Origin: JAFNGF01 sp964567045
GTDB lineage: Bacteria > Planctomycetota > Phycisphaerae > Sedimentisphaerales > Anaerobacaceae
Direction of reading: 5' to 3'
Assembly (NCBI GenBank): GCA_964567045.1
Contig: CAZMLE010000046.1
Coordinates: 1 to 33,710, forward strand
Length of the DNA stretch: 33,710 nucleotides
Positions within the stretch are counted from its first letter, which is position 1. Every line of letters begins with the position of its first letter. The notes beneath the pieces are model-generated. The model saw only the letters and a list, made by a program, of their open reading frames with translations, had not been told where the DNA came from and made no database searches. The translations under genes and the position numbers were made by a program. This document shows positions 8,193-16,526 of the stretch, piece by piece.

Positions 8193-8693
8193 TAGCGAGT
8201 CTTAGCGTGAGGAGCGTAGAATCGCTGCTCTCGGCCTTACCCACCCTCAGTCTTGCTCCTTGCTTTTTCGACTATGAATTGGAGAAATAAAACCGGCCCA
8301 AGCAGTAGCAGCAGAAGAAGGAGGAAAAGTTAGGTGTGCGACCAAAGCTGCCACCACCGGGCCAGCTATTATATCATTACAATCGGCGGATGACTCTATC
8401 CTTACCCATTCGCTCGGCGATCGTCTCTCGTCCCTCGTCTCTCGTCTCTCGTCGTTCGGGTCACGGGTTACGAGCGACGGGTCACGGGTCAGAGGGTCTC
8501 ATTGCCCAAAACGGTCATTTGATGAATAACTCATCGGCAAAAGAGGCCTTTTTGCCTCAAAATGTGCATTATTGTATGCCAATATCATGAGCAAATACCT
8601 TACTTTCACTTCGGCTCGCTACGCCCGCCTTCGCTTCAGCACAGGCTTACCTATACCGAATTTACAGAAACAATGTTACACTAGCCGCGATGC
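8193..8693. other. Intergenic stretch with a heptamer array, no convincing gene
   Basis: An 84-codon frame at 8336-8590 is open mainly because it runs through the heptamer array at 8421-8497, and it has no family resemblance. The remainder holds no RNA gene or clear terminator that I can see. Confidence 0.5.
8421..8497. repeat. Heptamer repeat array (TCGTCTC / ACGGGTC type)
   Basis: Eleven consecutive 7-base units can be laid out from 8421: TCGTCTC, TCGTCCC, TCGTCTC twice, TCGTCGT, TCGGGTC, ACGGGTT, ACGAGCG, ACGGGTC twice, AGAGGGT. The first part is the reverse-complement sense of the ACGAG units found in the second part and inside putA. The array sits in non-coding DNA. Confidence 0.85.
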
Positions 8694-8990
8694 ATGGCAG
8701 ATGTGATATATTTCGAACTAGCCCACCGAATCGAACAACAGTACCACGAGCTCTTAGAAGAACAGCCGAAGAAGAAAAAAAGGCAAGTAGTCGAGATAGA
8801 AATCTTTCCAAGAGGACGGCGGTGCAGATATATTGTGTGGACGATCAGAATTGCGTTTTGCAGGGCGGTTAGGATATGGAAAGACAGAAATTGGAAGCCA
8901 GAATATTGGCCCGCGGGAAAGAGTTATTCGCCATTATCGGCAGTGAAACGCCTTCGGTATTCAACAAGAACTGGTGGACCGGCAAAGTGA
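8694..8990 (+). CDS. Doubtful small ORF overlapping the start of putA
   Basis: An open frame of 98 codons. Its first ~40 residues (MADVIYFELAHRIEQQYHEL, then a Lys-rich stretch and VVEIEIFP) look like ordinary amphipathic protein. The rest overlaps the first 115 bases of putA in another frame and looks like a shadow. There is no clear ribosome binding site. It could be a small gene that ends in the putA start region, or chance. I do not recognise a family. Confidence 0.22.
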   Translation: MADVIYFELAHRIEQQYHELLEEQPKKKKRQVVEIEIFPRGRRCRYIVWTIRIAFCRAVRIWKDRNWKPEYWPAGKSYSPLSAVKRLRYSTRTGGPAK

Positions 8991-11872
8991 TGGATTGGAG
9001 CATGAGCCATGAAGACTTCAAGGTGCAGCTCTTCCGATTCATAGATGTCGTTCCCTATTTGACTACCGGGGAAATGCTCAACCGCCACATCCGGGAGTAC
9101 TTCTCCCAGGGCCAGAACATACCTGCAGTACTCAGATTGGGGGCAAAAAGCGCCGGCATGGGTGGCCACCTTGGAATGAGGGTGCTGGGCAAGACTATCC
9201 GAAAGAATTTGGAGAACATGGCCCTTCAGTTCATAATTGGCAATACTGTGCCGGAGACGGTCAGGAATCTCCACCAACTTCGCGAGAACGGTTTTGCCTT
9301 CACGTTGGACATTCTTGGCGAAGCGACCGTCAGCGAAAAAGAAGCCGACCTGTACGCCGAGAGCTACATGTGTTTGCTTGAAGGGCTTAGACAAGCCCAA
9401 TCAGATTGGCCGCCCTTAGCTGAGGGGGGTTCCAAATCGGACTGGGGTCATGCCCCACGGATCAACATCTCTGTCAAGCCCTCGGCCCTGTACTCGCAAG
9501 CTGACCCTGCGAATTTCGAGGGCTCAGTGGGACGCATCTTGGACCGACTCAAGCCCATTTATCGGAAAGTTGTCCAAGTGCGTGGCTTCATGTGCATTGA
9601 TACGGAAACGCGCAGATACAAGGAAATCACCTTCGAGCTGTACCGTCGCTTGCGAAGTGATCCAGAGTTCAGGGATTATCCGTTCTTGGGGCTCGCCATG
9701 CAGGTTTACTTAAGGACCAGTGACCGAGATATAGATCTGATGCTCGAGTGGGCAAGGCAATTGAAAGTGCCGATTTCCATCCGCTTGGTCAAAGGTGCAT
9801 ATTGGGACTATGAGATCGTTGTTGCACGGCAGAGTGGCTGGGCGATGCCCGTGTACACTATCAAAGCACAAACTGATGCCGCATTTGAACGTGCTGCAGA
9901 GAAGATTCTCCGTAATCATGATATCTGCCACCTCGCCTGCGCCTCGCACAACGTCCGTTCCGTTTGCTTTGTTCTGGAACTAGCCCGCGCCATAGATGTG
10001 CCCGAGGATCGTTACGAGTTTCAGGTGCTGTACGGAATGGCAGAGCCGTTCCGCAAGGCCCTTTTGAAAATGACTGGCCGTGTCCGGCTGTATTGCCCAC
10101 AAGGTGAACTGTTGCCCGGTATGGCTTATCTAATTCGGAGGCTCTTAGAAAACACCTCTAATGAGTCGTTTCTGCGGCAGACCTTTGTTGAAGGTCGCGA
10201 TGTGGAGCAGCTCCTGCGGGCCCCCGCCGAGGAACCAGCGACGGGGGACGAGGCACGAGAGACGAGCGACGAGCGACGAGCCACGAGCGACGAACTGGAC
10301 GTGTTTCACAACGAACCCTTTGCAGACATGGCCGTCCAGAAGGTTAGGGACGCCTTTGCCGCCGCTATTGCCCAGGTCAGAAAAGAATTGGGAAAGACCT
10401 ATCCTCTTTATATTGGTGATAAGGAAGTAACCACCAAGATCACGCTTGATTCGGTGAATCCTGCCCGCCCAGATGAACTCATAGGCCGCGTTTGTCAGGC
10501 CGACATCGCGCAGATAGAGGATGCCGTCAGTGCCGCGCACAAGGCCTTTCAAGCATGGCGTGACACATCCCCCACAGAGCGAGCCACATACCTTATCATA
10601 GCTGCGCAAATCGCCCGAAGGCGAATATATGAACTGGCGGCATGGCAGGTCCTCGAGGCCGGCAAGCAGTGGAAACAGGCTTACAATGATGTAGGCGAGG
10701 CGATAGACTTCCTGGAATACTATGCCCGCCAAATGCTTTGTCTGGCCGAGCCCAGGTACATGGGTCATGTCCCCGGCGAGGTCAACGAATACTTTTATCA
10801 GCCTAAAGGTGTGGCGGCGGTAATTGCACCGTGGAATTTCCCTCTGGCTATCAGTTGTGGGATGTGCGCTGCGGCCATTGTGAGCGGCAATTGCGTTATT
10901 TACAAGCCCTCCAATCTGACGCCTGTTGTTGGACACACACTGCTGCAAGTTTTTCGTGAAGCAAAGCTGCCGCCTGGTGTCTTCAATTATGTCCCCGGGC
11001 CAGGAGCGGTCGTGGGTGATTTCCTCGTTGACCACCCGCGCGTTAGTCTGGTCGCTTTTACCGGTTCTATGGAAGTCGGGCTGAAGATCATAGAAAGGGC
11101 TGGTCGCACGCATGAAAATCAATGCTGTGTAAAGAAGGTGGTTGCAGAGATGGGGGGCAAGAATGCCATAATTATTGATGACGATGCAGATCTCGACGAG
11201 GCGATCCCGCATGTGATAGACTCAGCCTTTGCTTACCAGGGCCAGAAATGCTCGGCCTGTTCCCGTGTCATCGTGCTTGACGCAATATATGACCGCTTCG
11301 TGCGGCGTTTCGTCGAAGCTGTCCGTTGGGTGAGAATCGGCCCGGCTGAAGACCCTGCCAACTTCATGGGGCCGGTGATTGATCGACCAGCCCGGAAAAG
11401 CATTCTGGAATACATTGAGCTTGCTGCAAAGGAGGGAACGATCCTCTATAAAAGTGACGTACCCGATGAAGGTTATTACGTTCCCATCACCGTTGTCGAA
11501 GGCATTGTGCCTGAACACCGTCTGGCGCAGGAAGAGATTTTCGGCCCCGTACTGGCTGTAATGCGAGCCAAAGACTTCGGCCAGGCGATTGCGTGGGCCA
11601 ACTCGACCCGCTTTGCGCTTACTGGTGGAGTCTTCAGTCGTAGCCCTGCGCATCTGGAGAGGTGCCGCAAGGAATTCCAGGTGGGTAACCTTTATTTGAA
11701 CCGTGGCTGCACCGGGGCAACAGTGGAACGGCAGCCCTTTGGCGGCTTCAAAATGTCAGGGGTTGGCTCCAAGGCGGGTGGACCTGATTACCTGTTGCAG
11801 TTTATGGACGCACGCATGGTGACCGAAAATACCCTGCGGCGAGGCTTCGTCCCGGTCTGGAATGAAAAGTAG
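8876..11872 (+). CDS. putA: Bifunctional proline dehydrogenase / glutamate-semialdehyde dehydrogenase
   Basis: Oxidises proline to pyrroline-5-carboxylate on FAD, then the hydrolysed semialdehyde to glutamate with NAD+. The 998 residues comprise an N-terminal PRODH barrel (about 50-440; signatures RLVKGAYWDYE at 303-313, LACASHNVRS, FQVLYGMAEP, RLYCPQGELLPGMAYLIRRL) and an ALDH domain (about 520-985; VIAPWNFPLAISCG, KPSNLTP, VAFTGSMEVG). E758 in VAEMGGKN and C792 in GQKCSAC are the expected ALDH general base and nucleophile. There is no N-terminal ribbon-helix-helix DNA-binding domain as in enterobacterial PutA, which fits the shorter PutA type. The linker at about residues 453-474 is encoded by a heptamer repeat array. 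A TAG in frame at 8870 fixes ATG 8876 as the earliest start. Confidence 0.95.
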   Translation: MERQKLEARILARGKELFAIIGSETPSVFNKNWWTGKVMDWSMSHEDFKVQLFRFIDVVPYLTTGEMLNRHIREYFSQGQNIPAVLRLGAKSAGMGGHLGMRVLGKTIRKNLENMALQFIIGNTVPETVRNLHQLRENGFAFTLDILGEATVSEKEADLYAESYMCLLEGLRQAQSDWPPLAEGGSKSDWGHAPRINISVKPSALYSQADPANFEGSVGRILDRLKPIYRKVVQVRGFMCIDTETRRYKEITFELYRRLRSDPEFRDYPFLGLAMQVYLRTSDRDIDLMLEWARQLKVPISIRLVKGAYWDYEIVVARQSGWAMPVYTIKAQTDAAFERAAEKILRNHDICHLACASHNVRSVCFVLELARAIDVPEDRYEFQVLYGMAEPFRKALLKMTGRVRLYCPQGELLPGMAYLIRRLLENTSNESFLRQTFVEGRDVEQLLRAPAEEPATGDEARETSDERRATSDELDVFHNEPFADMAVQKVRDAFAAAIAQVRKELGKTYPLYIGDKEVTTKITLDSVNPARPDELIGRVCQADIAQIEDAVSAAHKAFQAWRDTSPTERATYLIIAAQIARRRIYELAAWQVLEAGKQWKQAYNDVGEAIDFLEYYARQMLCLAEPRYMGHVPGEVNEYFYQPKGVAAVIAPWNFPLAISCGMCAAAIVSGNCVIYKPSNLTPVVGHTLLQVFREAKLPPGVFNYVPGPGAVVGDFLVDHPRVSLVAFTGSMEVGLKIIERAGRTHENQCCVKKVVAEMGGKNAIIIDDDADLDEAIPHVIDSAFAYQGQKCSACSRVIVLDAIYDRFVRRFVEAVRWVRIGPAEDPANFMGPVIDRPARKSILEYIELAAKEGTILYKSDVPDEGYYVPITVVEGIVPEHRLAQEEIFGPVLAVMRAKDFGQAIAWANSTRFALTGGVFSRSPAHLERCRKEFQVGNLYLNRGCTGATVERQPFGGFKMSGVGSKAGGPDYLLQFMDARMVTENTLRRGFVPVWNEK
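10234..10296. repeat. Heptamer repeat array inside putA (ACGAGCG type)
   Basis: Nine 7-base units: ACCAGCG, ACGGGGG, ACGAGGC, ACGAGAG, ACGAGCG twice, ACGAGCC, ACGAGCG, ACGAACT. The total is 63 bases, a multiple of three, so the putA frame stays open and the array is translated as a Glu/Arg/Thr/Ser-rich linker between the PRODH and ALDH domains. Confidence 0.88.
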
Positions 11873-11958
11873 TGGATTTAGGGCACTCCGTCGCGCGTCG
11901 CTCGTCGCGCGTCGCTCGGGTCACGGGTCACGGGCGACGGAGTGCCCTTAATATCCAC
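11872..11958. repeat. 87-bp hairpin built on a heptamer array, between convergent genes
   Basis: Heptamers CGTCGCG, CGTCGCT (twice each), CGGGTCA twice, CGGGCGA occupy 11889-11937. They are enclosed by inverted arms: AGGGCACTCCGTCGC (11880-11894) pairs perfectly with GCGACGGAGTGCCCT (11934-11948), and an outer GTGGAT (11872-11877) pairs with ATCCAC (11953-11958) across small bulges. It begins on the last base of the putA stop codon and ends 62 bases before the end of the opposing gene. It could act as a bidirectional transcript end, but no T-run follows. Confidence 0.85.
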
Positions 11959-12020
11959 ATGTTGATGGAAGAAGCAAGGTATATCTCACGGCGTCGCCCG
12001 AGGCAAGCTACGTTAGCGGG

Positions 12021-13346
12021 TCAATCTAATCCCAACAAATGTTTAGGTGTTTCCTGCAGAAGTTTCTTGGCAATTCTGACAGCCCCATCGAGTGTGTACT
12101 GCCCTTGCTCGATTCTATTAGCTAACGCATTGGCAAGCTCCATTCTTACCAGTTTAGACTTGGCATAAAGCCATTCAACACAATAAGCATCGGAGAAGAA
12201 CCCTATTTGCTTATTCATCGGGAGCATATCCAGCCGTTCCTCGATTACCTGAGCGATTGCGTTGGGAAAGAAATTATGCCACCAGTAGCCGGCAAGACAC
12301 AAGTTGGGTAATTCGCGGCACAGAGTGCACAGGGATTGATTGGTGTGCTTGCTGGAGAGATAACAGTGAAAGTTAATTCTCTGGTGACGTGAGATTATTT
12401 CGGCGAGCTGTTTTATAGTAACTTGGCGGAGCCTGCTACCAGTTTCAAAGGGAAGTGGTTCGGCGCCAAGCGAGAATTGAAATACGATATCAGAATGGTC
12501 TTTTTCCAATTCCAATAATAAGCTTTCAAACAGATAAGAAGCGTATGTGTCCCGTTCGACAGGGCCCGCGTTACTCCTGTTATCCAGGGCCTTCTGCATT
12601 TGGTCATCGCTCACGAGAGTGTAGTTTATGTCAGTAGAGACATGATGAGCAGTGGAAACAATACGCTCGAAGGGTATCGCAGCGCAATAGTGAGCAATAG
12701 CTTCCTTAACTTCCCAGACCGTTTTGATTTGCCTTTTCACCGGCGCTCGCTTCAACATAGTTACCGGAAGAGGTCGGGTCGGTTTATCAAACTGCCAGGC
12801 GTGCTCCAGTTCATATAAAGGCGCATCGAATACCCCCCACTGATTACGTGTGAAAAAGGCCCACTCCAATGAATAAAACAGAATGTCATCGTTGCTGCTG
12901 TCACCTCGTAAGGCTAGTTCCGTACACGCTTTCGTAATATTGGCACGCGCGAGGATTTGCCGGGCCCAGTTAGGATCCGTGCTTTTCTCACGGATGCAGG
13001 TATCAAGCTTGTGCCAATTGCTGATAGTTATCGGCTTGTCCCAGCCATACAATTCGCGAAGTATAGTTCGCATCAGCCAATAACAGGAGGTGTTTTGAAC
13101 GTGCTCAAGGTAGGGGACTGCCTCCTCTATACGACACGTTTTCTCATCGTGGTCAGGATCATCTGATAACCGCTGACCGCTTGGACAGCCCGCGCTATAA
13201 AGTTCACTGATAACCATGTGATAGAGCAAAATATCATGCAGTCCTCTGGCCGCCATGTGAGAGGAGCTGATGTGCGTGTGTGTATCGATAGCCTCTATTT
13301 CATCAATTTGTTTGCTCAGAATATTGAATGTCTTACTGTGATCCAT
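12021..13346 (-). CDS. Amidohydrolase-superfamily protein, uronate isomerase-like
   Basis: A 441-residue protein whose N-terminus has the D-T-H-T-H metal-binding motif (D21, H23, H25) of the amidohydrolase superfamily. Its length, the motif LYGWDKPITISNW near residue 100, and the C-terminal FFSDAYCVEWLYAKSKLVR block resemble the uronate isomerase (UxaC) branch, which interconverts glucuronate/fructuronate or galacturonate/tagaturonate. It is diverged from the canonical enzyme, so the substrate is uncertain. It is the last gene of a tight minus-strand operon, 23 bases after the aldolase stop, with GGGGGAA as ribosome binding site. The company of a PfkB kinase and a class II aldolase supports a role as the isomerase that makes a ketose or keto-acid for phosphorylation. 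Confidence 0.7.
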   Translation of the reverse strand: MDHSKTFNILSKQIDEIEAIDTHTHISSSHMAARGLHDILLYHMVISELYSAGCPSGQRLSDDPDHDEKTCRIEEAVPYLEHVQNTSCYWLMRTILRELYGWDKPITISNWHKLDTCIREKSTDPNWARQILARANITKACTELALRGDSSNDDILFYSLEWAFFTRNQWGVFDAPLYELEHAWQFDKPTRPLPVTMLKRAPVKRQIKTVWEVKEAIAHYCAAIPFERIVSTAHHVSTDINYTLVSDDQMQKALDNRSNAGPVERDTYASYLFESLLLELEKDHSDIVFQFSLGAEPLPFETGSRLRQVTIKQLAEIISRHQRINFHCYLSSKHTNQSLCTLCRELPNLCLAGYWWHNFFPNAIAQVIEERLDMLPMNKQIGFFSDAYCVEWLYAKSKLVRMELANALANRIEQGQYTLDGAVRIAKKLLQETPKHLLGLD

Positions 13347-13369
13347 TTAAGATTCCCCCGGTGCTGCTG

Positions 13370-14215
13370 CTACAGGCCTGCAAACAACCGGATTTTCCCT
13401 TCAACCAGCTTCTTCGCCGCTGCTCTGGGTCTGGTGAATACACATGGGACGTTGTATCTGAAATCCTGCTCCTCTTGTTCATTGACGAAAGTATCCGCAA
13501 AGGCTGCAACCAGCTCGGTGCATATATTCACCTTTGCGACGCCAATAGACACCGCCTTGCTTACATCCGTGTCCGGCGTGCCGGAACCACCGTGCAGAAC
13601 AAGAGGAATCGGCACTCTTTCGGCAATCTCCTCAAGCAGTCCCAGCCTGATGTTGGGCTTGCTTTTGTAAAATCCGTGAACTGTGCCGATTGCCACGGCA
13701 AGGGCGTCAATTCCTGTTTCGTTTACAAACTCGAGGGCCTGATCGGGATTAGTGAGGTGAACGTCCTCATTAGTCACATCGATGCTGGCTTCTTCACCGC
13801 CGATCCTGCCGAGCTCACCTTCCACACTTGCACCGCAGGCATGTGCCACCCGAACCACCTCTTTCGTGGCGGCAACATTCTCGGCGTAAGGCAAGTGTGA
13901 AACATCGAGCATGATGGAAGTAAAACCGTGGCTAATGCACTGCATAACCCGTTCAAAAGTATCTCCGTGATCCAGGTGAATCGCAACCGGCACTCTCGCT
14001 GCTCTTGCGTGAAAAACCGCTATATGCGAAATATCCTCCAATCCTGCGTAATCAGCTTCATAAGGTCCCACCTGTAGGATCACAGGCTGTGATAGTCCCT
14101 CAGCCGCGGCAACGACGGCCTGGACAGACTCGAGATTCCAAACCTCGAACGCACCAACGGCATAGCCGCCGCGACGAGCAGGAATCAATATTTCAGACAT
14201 TGGCACGAGGCTCAT
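13370..14215 (-). CDS. Class II (zinc) ketose-bisphosphate aldolase
   Basis: Cleaves a phosphorylated ketose into dihydroxyacetone phosphate and an aldehyde. The 281-residue TIM barrel matches the FbaA/GatY/IolJ family: AHxLDH-type motif AIHLDHGD (catalytic D82, Zn ligand H83), VEGELGRIGG, AIGTVHGFYK (H180), VLHGGSG (H208) and the C-terminal VAKVNICTEL phosphate site. The start is taken at ATG 14215 because GGGGAACC lies just upstream; a TTG four codons earlier (14227) is open but less plausible. It sits 18 bases after the kinase gene and 23 before the uronate-isomerase-like gene. Fructose-, tagatose- and 5-keto-deoxygluconate-type substrates cannot be told apart from sequence alone. Confidence 0.9.
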   Translation of the reverse strand: MSLVPMSEILIPARRGGYAVGAFEVWNLESVQAVVAAAEGLSQPVILQVGPYEADYAGLEDISHIAVFHARAARVPVAIHLDHGDTFERVMQCISHGFTSIMLDVSHLPYAENVAATKEVVRVAHACGASVEGELGRIGGEEASIDVTNEDVHLTNPDQALEFVNETGIDALAVAIGTVHGFYKSKPNIRLGLLEEIAERVPIPLVLHGGSGTPDTDVSKAVSIGVAKVNICTELVAAFADTFVNEQEEQDFRYNVPCVFTRPRAAAKKLVEGKIRLFAGL

Positions 14216-14233
14216 TCGGTTCCCCAATAAGGA

Positions 14234-15154
14234 TCAAGATTCATGTTTGCTCAAGAACTGCTCCAACTGTTCGGACGTCGGAATTCCAGCTCGGCCACCC
14301 AACTGCGTCGCACACAATGCCGCTGCGGCCGAGGCGAATCTCGCGGCTTCGATAACGGATTGCTTTCGGGCAAGAGCCAGCGCAAATGCGCCGTGGAAAG
14401 TATCGCCGCAGCCGGTGGTATCGACAACGTCAACTTGATATGCAGGCAGTTCAAACACACCTTCGTCAGTCAACCCCACACAGCCTTTCTCTCCACGCGT
14501 AATTATTACGGTTTGCTGTGAATCGGTTCGCAAAGTTGTTAGCATATCAGCTATGCTTGCTTTGCCCACGTAACTACTGGCAAAATCCTCGGAAACAACT
14601 ATATGAGAAGATATCCTCATTGCCTCACCAACATGGGGCTCATCCCGCTCAACGTCAATCACAACGGGGATATCGTGTCGCCTGGCTATTTTAGCCGCTT
14701 CAATTCCCGCAAGCCCCGACTCAAAGTCAATCAACAATACTGATGTCCTTTTAAACCAGTTTTTGTCTGGAAACTCCCACGGCATCGGATACTGGACATT
14801 CTGGCGAGTCCAGAAGATGTTTCGCTGCCCGTCAATGCTACTGGTAAGAATAAAGGCAATAATCGGCTCAGCATCTTCAGTACGAAGTACAAATGATGTG
14901 TCAATAGACTCTTTACGAAGCGCTTCAAGCGCACGCCTTGCCATTTCAGACTGCCCAAGCTTGCCCGCAAAAGCCGCTTTACCGCCCAGTCGTGCAGTGG
15001 CCACCAACGCTGTGCCGACAAGGCCCCCATCACAAACTGAAAAGCCGTCGAGCATCGTCTTAACACCCTTGCCCGGCCATGTCTTCACAGTTCCCACGAA
15101 ATCCACCGTTACAGAGCCAAGGCCCAAAACGTCAATATGTGTTTGCGATTTCAT
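14234..15154 (-). CDS. PfkB-family sugar kinase
   Basis: ATP-dependent phosphorylation of a sugar or sugar acid. The 306-residue protein shows the ribokinase/PfkB fold marks: the N-terminal VLGLGSVTVDFV, GLVGTALVATARLGGKAAFAGKLG (substrate region, 44-67), IITRGEKGCVG and the C-terminal signature DTTGCGDTFHGAFALALA with catalytic D251. It is the first gene of the operon kinase-aldolase-isomerase, so the ketose-phosphate it makes is probably the aldolase substrate. The start at 15154 has no strong Shine-Dalgarno sequence. A TATAAT box on this strand (15201-15196) lies about 45 bases upstream. Confidence 0.9.
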   Translation of the reverse strand: MKSQTHIDVLGLGSVTVDFVGTVKTWPGKGVKTMLDGFSVCDGGLVGTALVATARLGGKAAFAGKLGQSEMARRALEALRKESIDTSFVLRTEDAEPIIAFILTSSIDGQRNIFWTRQNVQYPMPWEFPDKNWFKRTSVLLIDFESGLAGIEAAKIARRHDIPVVIDVERDEPHVGEAMRISSHIVVSEDFASSYVGKASIADMLTTLRTDSQQTVIITRGEKGCVGLTDEGVFELPAYQVDVVDTTGCGDTFHGAFALALARKQSVIEAARFASAAAALCATQLGGRAGIPTSEQLEQFLSKHES

Positions 15155-15187
15155 AACAATGTCTTGTGCTGCTTTATTTAACGGTGA

Positions 15188-15216
15188 TTGACATTATTAT
15201 ATCTATAACTTACATT
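15188..15216 (+). promoter_or_regulatory. Promoter of the sugar isomerase gene, overlapping a divergent -10 box
   Basis: TTGACA (15188-15193), a 17-base spacer and TACATT (15211-15216) form a good sigma-70 promoter reading right, with a start near 15223. On the minus strand a perfect TATAAT occupies 15201-15196 within the same interval and could drive the kinase operon, though its -35 is poor. RNA polymerase binding one promoter would hinder the other. Confidence 0.6.
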
Positions 15217-15316
15217 AAATTGTCGCTAACGCAAGTTTTGTTTTATTGCCTTATCGGCGAAAAACCTTGTCACGACTTTTTGGTTCCGGCTGTATTGCCG
15301 GCAGGGAGAATAGAAG

Positions 15317-16312
15317 ATGACCAGACCTATAACACTTGTTACTGGACAGTGGGCCGATTTACCTTTGGAAGAACTGGCCAAGAAAGCAGCAAGCTGGGGA
15401 TATGAAGGGTTGGAGTTGGGTGCATCCGGTGATCACATGGATTTGAACAAGGCCGCTACCAACAAAAAATATTGCCGGAAACAACTGGGAATACTGAAAA
15501 AGAACAACCTCCGGCTTTTTGCTATCAGCAGTCACATAGTTGGTCAGCAGGTTTGCGATCCCAACAATGATAGCCGATCTGATGCATTTGCCCCTGCAGA
15601 TTGTGCCGGTGACCCCGAAAGGAAACGTAGATGGGCGGTGGCAACTATGAAAAACTCCGCCCGAGCGGCGAAAAACCTCGGCATTAAGATTGTCACCGGT
15701 TTTACGGGTTCGTCTATCTGGCACCTGTTATATAAGTGGCCACCGGTTCCCGAAGAAATGATTGACGAAGGTTTTGCGTATTTTGCGAAGATGTGGAACC
15801 CGATTCTGGATGTATTTGACCAGTGCGGAGTGAAGTTTGCTATGGAGGTTCATCCGACCGAAATAGCATTTGACATCATCACTGCTAAACGGGCAGCCGA
15901 GGTAGTGGGAAATCGTGAAGCCTTTGGATTTAACTTCGACCCCAGCCATTTGCAGTGGCAGATGGTCGACCCTGTGTGTTTCCTAAACGAGTTTTCAGAG
16001 CGTATTTATCACGTGCATATGAAAGATGCCGCGTTGCAGTTGAACGGCAGAAGTGGAATATTAGGCTCTCACCTTAGCTTTGGCCGTCCGGAACGCGGCT
16101 GGGATTTCCGGTCTCTGGGCCACGGTGATGTCAATTTTGAGGGAATCATCCGTGCCCTTAATCAGATTGGATACAAAGGTCCTCTGTCGGTGGAGTGGGA
16201 AGATTGTGGCATGGAACGCGAACATGGCGCAAAAGAAGCACTCGAGTTTGTCAAAAAAATAAATTTTGAACCCTCGCAGATTGCCTTTGATGCAGCGTTT
16301 GCTAAACGATGA
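15317..16312 (+). CDS. Sugar phosphate isomerase/epimerase (TIM-barrel, IolE/AP-endonuclease-2 fold)
   Basis: A 331-residue xylose-isomerase-like TIM barrel. Expected metal ligands are visible in FAMEVHPTE (Glu), FNFDPSHLQWQ (Asp/His), YHVHMKDA (His) and LSVEWEDCG (Glu), and the N-terminal WGYEGLELGASGDH is typical. Members isomerise or epimerise sugars, inosose or keto-sugars; the exact reaction cannot be read from sequence. AGGGAG at 15302-15307 supports ATG 15317. It is transcribed divergently from the kinase-aldolase-isomerase operon across a 162-base shared control region, so it probably works in the same sugar pathway. Confidence 0.9.
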   Translation: MTRPITLVTGQWADLPLEELAKKAASWGYEGLELGASGDHMDLNKAATNKKYCRKQLGILKKNNLRLFAISSHIVGQQVCDPNNDSRSDAFAPADCAGDPERKRRWAVATMKNSARAAKNLGIKIVTGFTGSSIWHLLYKWPPVPEEMIDEGFAYFAKMWNPILDVFDQCGVKFAMEVHPTEIAFDIITAKRAAEVVGNREAFGFNFDPSHLQWQMVDPVCFLNEFSERIYHVHMKDAALQLNGRSGILGSHLSFGRPERGWDFRSLGHGDVNFEGIIRALNQIGYKGPLSVEWEDCGMEREHGAKEALEFVKKINFEPSQIAFDAAFAKR

Positions 16313-16343
16313 AGGGGTGAGATGCTTAAATGGAAACCGGTCG

Positions 16344-16526
16344 CAGCCGCCCAAACAGACACATAAAGCATCAAAGATTTACCGGCGACTGCGAGATGAA
16401 TATGGCTGTCCAGGCAGCTATGGTCAGGTTCACAGATACGTCTAAAGATGCCGTCAGCAACACCGTGAAACATTTATCCCTCTGGCGTGTGATCCGACAG
16501 AGCGGCTGGAAGCGGACTTCGGGCAT
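16344..16526 (+). pseudogene. IS21-family transposase (IstA) fragment
   Basis: One frame reads QPPKQTHKASKIYRRLRDEY then GCPGSYGQVHRYV, a TAA stop at about 16443, and continues in the same frame as RQQHRETFIPLACDPTERL followed by EADFGH. This matches the IstA region that leads into the first catalytic Asp (ADFGH) of the DDE domain. Everything downstream is replaced by the inverted repeat at 16526. It is a decayed internal piece of about 60 codons, with neither the N-terminal helix-turn-helix nor the rest of the catalytic core. Confidence 0.75.

Noticed and set aside
8336..8590. Plus-strand frame through the heptamer array
   Set aside because: Openness results from the repeat lacking stops in this frame; no family resemblance.
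10145..11212. Long minus-strand open frame opposite putA
   Set aside because: Antisense to the aldehyde dehydrogenase domain with its intact motifs; no homology seen.
11872..11958. Intrinsic terminator of putA
   Set aside because: A strong hairpin but without a T-run on either strand, so it is listed as a repeat structure and not as a terminator.
13328..13900. Plus-strand frame opposite the aldolase gene
   Set aside because: The minus strand encodes the aldolase with all catalytic motifs.
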